From the NCBI RefSeq assembly GCF_938045465.1, contig NZ_CALIBF010000096.1:1-6268 (forward strand): a stretch of 6,268 nt of DNA. Direction: 5' to 3'. Source of the DNA: an uncultured Campylobacter sp. (lineage in GTDB: Bacteria; Campylobacterota; Campylobacteria; Campylobacterales; Campylobacteraceae). The notes below the pieces were generated by a model. The model ran no database searches. It saw nothing but the letters and a program-made list of their open reading frames with translations, and had not been told where the DNA came from. The translations under genes and the position numbers were made by a program. Positions 5,018-6,268 of this stretch are shown here, one piece after another. Within the stretch, counting starts at the first letter, position 1, and every line of letters starts with the position of its first letter.

Positions 5018-5854
5018 TTGAAAGGCAAAACTCCCGACTCCCGATATCGCCGAGCACGGCGCGTTTTTCCCGTCGCCGTTTTCGCTGTCGCAGTTCATGG
5101 CACCCGTGAGCGATTTGGCGGATTTTAATTACGAGAAAAAATACGACGGCAATAAGAAAATCCTCATCATCGCGGCCGACGAGCGGTACTTGCTGATGGA
5201 TAACGGGACGTTTTTCTCCACGGGCAACCACCCCGTCGAGACGCTCGTGCCGATGTATCATTGGCGCAGGCGGGCTGGGACTTCGAGATCGCGACGCTCT
5301 CTGGAAATCCCGTAAAATTTGAGTTTTGGGCGATGCCTGCGAAGGACGAGCGGCTCAAGGACTTTTTCGAGAGCTACGCGGCTAAATTTAAAGAGCCTAA
5401 AAAGCTCGCCGATATCGTAAATAAGGGCTTTGATGAGTATTTTGCGCTGTACATCCCGGGCGGCCACGGCGCGCTGATCGGGCTTGATGAGAGCCGCGAC
5501 GTAAAGGCCGCGCTAAAATGGTTTCATGAGCAGGGTAAATACATCATCACGATCTGCCACGGTTCGGCCGGGCTGCTCGCCGCGGCGCTTGACGAGGATA
5601 AGTTTTTGTTCGAGGGCTACGAGCTCGTGCTGCTGCCCGACGTCATTGACCGCACCTCGCCGGGTATTGGCTACATGCCAGGCCATCTGCGCTGGTATAT
5701 GGGCTCGCGGCTAGCAAAACTGGGGATGAAAATCCTAAACGAAGGTATCGACGGAGCCGTGCACAAAGACCGCAACCTGCTCTCGGGCGATAGTCCGCTA
5801 GCAACCAATAACCTGGGCAAACTGGCGGCTAGGACGTTTTTGGAGTCGCTGTAA
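5018..5854 (+). pseudogene. hchA: hchA pseudogene: Hsp31 glyoxalase III / holding chaperone broken by two frameshifts
   Basis: Joined across three frames, this encodes about 276 residues, matching HchA (E. coli 283) from end to end. Hsp31 converts methylglyoxal to D-lactate without glutathione, and is also described as a deglycase and chaperone. Piece one is TTG 5018 to about 5036 (KGKTPD). Piece two is 5043-5261: DIAEHGAFFPSPFSLSQF, PVSDLADFNY, ILIIAADERYLLMDNGT, FSTGNHPVETLVPMYH. Piece three, 5262-5854, has WAMPAKDE, PGGHGALIGLDESRDV, TICHGSAG, PDVIDRTSPGIGYMPGHL and VHKDRNLLSGDSP. The catalytic residues remain: Glu in NHPVET and Cys-His in ICHGSA. A 7-bp tandem duplication at 5030-5043 shifts the first frame. 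Its removal restores KTPDIAEH. A missing base at 5259-5263 (TCATTGG, expected TCATTTGG) shifts the second. The start is TTG where ATG would be expected, with no clear ribosome binding site. Two lesions make sequence error less likely as the full explanation. Confidence 0.88.
5030..5043 (+). repeat. 7-bp tandem duplication ACTCCCG x2 inside hchA
   Basis: ACTCCCG at 5030-5036 is repeated directly at 5037-5043. With one copy the reading is K-T-P-D-I-A-E-H, matching HchA. With two copies the frame is lost. It looks like a slipped-strand duplication that inactivated the gene. Confidence 0.85.
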
Positions 5855-6114
5855 ATTTTACGCCGCTAAGGTCGGCATCTCGGCATAAAATTTTAATTTT
5901 TACGCGGCGAAAAAATTTAAAATTTCAAAGCGTGCCCGCTTCGGCTTTAAATTTAATGATCGCCGTCCTGCGCGCGGTGTAATCGTTTAAAATCGCCGCT
6001 CGCCTTCGATTTGCAAGCGATGCGCTGTGCAGCGTCTAAATTTAAGTATTCAAATTTTATCGCACTTTTGCGCGCGAGCATTAAAATCTTTTGTGGCCTT
6101 TTAAATTTGCCGCT
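5855..6114. other. Gene-free gap between hchA remnant and ogt
   Basis: No frame here reads like a protein. AAATTT-type words dominate. A split inverted repeat is present (CGCCGC near 5861 and GCGGCG near 5905), and TCGGCAT occurs twice, one base apart, near 5873-5887. No clean terminator with a T run is seen for either converging gene. Confidence 0.5.
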
Positions 6115-6268
6115 TTACGGCGCCGTGCTCTTCGCGGGCGTGAAAAGCCCTCGCATATCGACGCCCCCTGGCTGCAGCAGCTTTATTTTCCTATCGATGC
6201 CGCCCGCGTAGCCTGTGAGGCTGCCGTGCGTGCCTACGACGCGGTGGCAGGGGATGATGATCGAGATT
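6115..6268 (-). CDS. ogt: O6-methylguanine-DNA methyltransferase (Ogt-type), C-terminal end, running off the right edge
   Basis: Only the last 50 residues are in the window; the rest lies to the right. The frame opens with ISIIIPCHRVVGTHGSLTGY, the active-site signature of MGMT/Ogt. The Cys of PCHRV accepts the alkyl group from O6-alkylguanine in a suicide reaction that repairs alkylated DNA. It continues AGGIDRKIKLLQ, the usual end of the domain, then GVDMRGLFTPAKSTAP to TAA 6115-6117. The Cys is intact here, unlike the related gene at 2235-2536, so this is the more likely working alkyltransferase of the neighbourhood. The tail of about 20 residues past KIKLLQ is somewhat longer than in minimal family members. 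Ada-type fusion at the N-terminus cannot be excluded because that part is not seen. Confidence 0.9.
   Translation of the reverse strand, partial: ISIIIPCHRVVGTHGSLTGYAGGIDRKIKLLQPGGVDMRGLFTPAKSTAP

Noticed and set aside
6011..6211. Rightward frame of 66 residues at the right edge
   Set aside because: It overlaps the end of ogt on the other strand and has no family resemblance or ribosome binding site.

Overview
The window looks like a piece of a Campylobacter-type genome (Campylobacterota), probably one of the higher-GC oral species. This is inference. The signs are moderately GC-rich genes set in AT-rich gaps that are full of AAATTT/TTTAAA words, promoters with a clear TATAAT box but no recognisable -35 element, and proteins that read like Campylobacter orthologues. 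The first ~240 bases look different: they are very GC-rich, lack AAATTT words, and encode part of a Bacteroidetes-like dTDP-4-dehydrorhamnose reductase without its N-terminus. They may come from another organism (chimeric contig) or from an insertion.

Layout from left to right: rmlD fragment (1-280, minus); a rightward terminator (316-348); a broken gene of unknown function (390-898, minus); a terminator (1018-1050) and a 13-bp inverted repeat (1057-1119) below an exported dipeptidase E-like serine peptidase, pepE (1132-1965, minus), which has a clear ribosome binding site and a -10 box; a frameshifted alkyltransferase-like gene (2235-2536, plus); a six-repeat CRISPR array with no cas genes in view (2631-2984); a gene-free, palindrome-rich stretch (2985-3412); a complete K+/H+ or Na+/H+ antiporter of the NhaP2 type (3413-4879, minus); a divergent hchA pseudogene for Hsp31/glyoxalase III, with two separate frame-breaking lesions (5018-5854, plus); a gene-free gap (5855-6114); and the 3' end of an ogt-type O6-methylguanine-DNA methyltransferase (6115-6268, minus).

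No operon is visible, as each gene stands alone with its own flanking space. Several are housekeeping or stress functions: alkylation damage response (ATL-like, Ogt), methylglyoxal/protein glycation (HchA), cation/pH balance (NhaP2) and peptide breakdown (PepE). Three of the six protein genes lying fully inside the Campylobacter-like part cannot be translated through (the unknown gene at 390-898, the ATL gene and hchA), and the CRISPR array is degenerate at both ends. The region therefore looks like a decaying accessory segment, unless the single-base indels are assembly errors. I did not find a clear new multi-gene system. The best leads are the orphan CRISPR array, the Tat-type signal on a PepE, the ATL homologue with Arg at the Cys/Trp position, and the 7-bp duplication in hchA.
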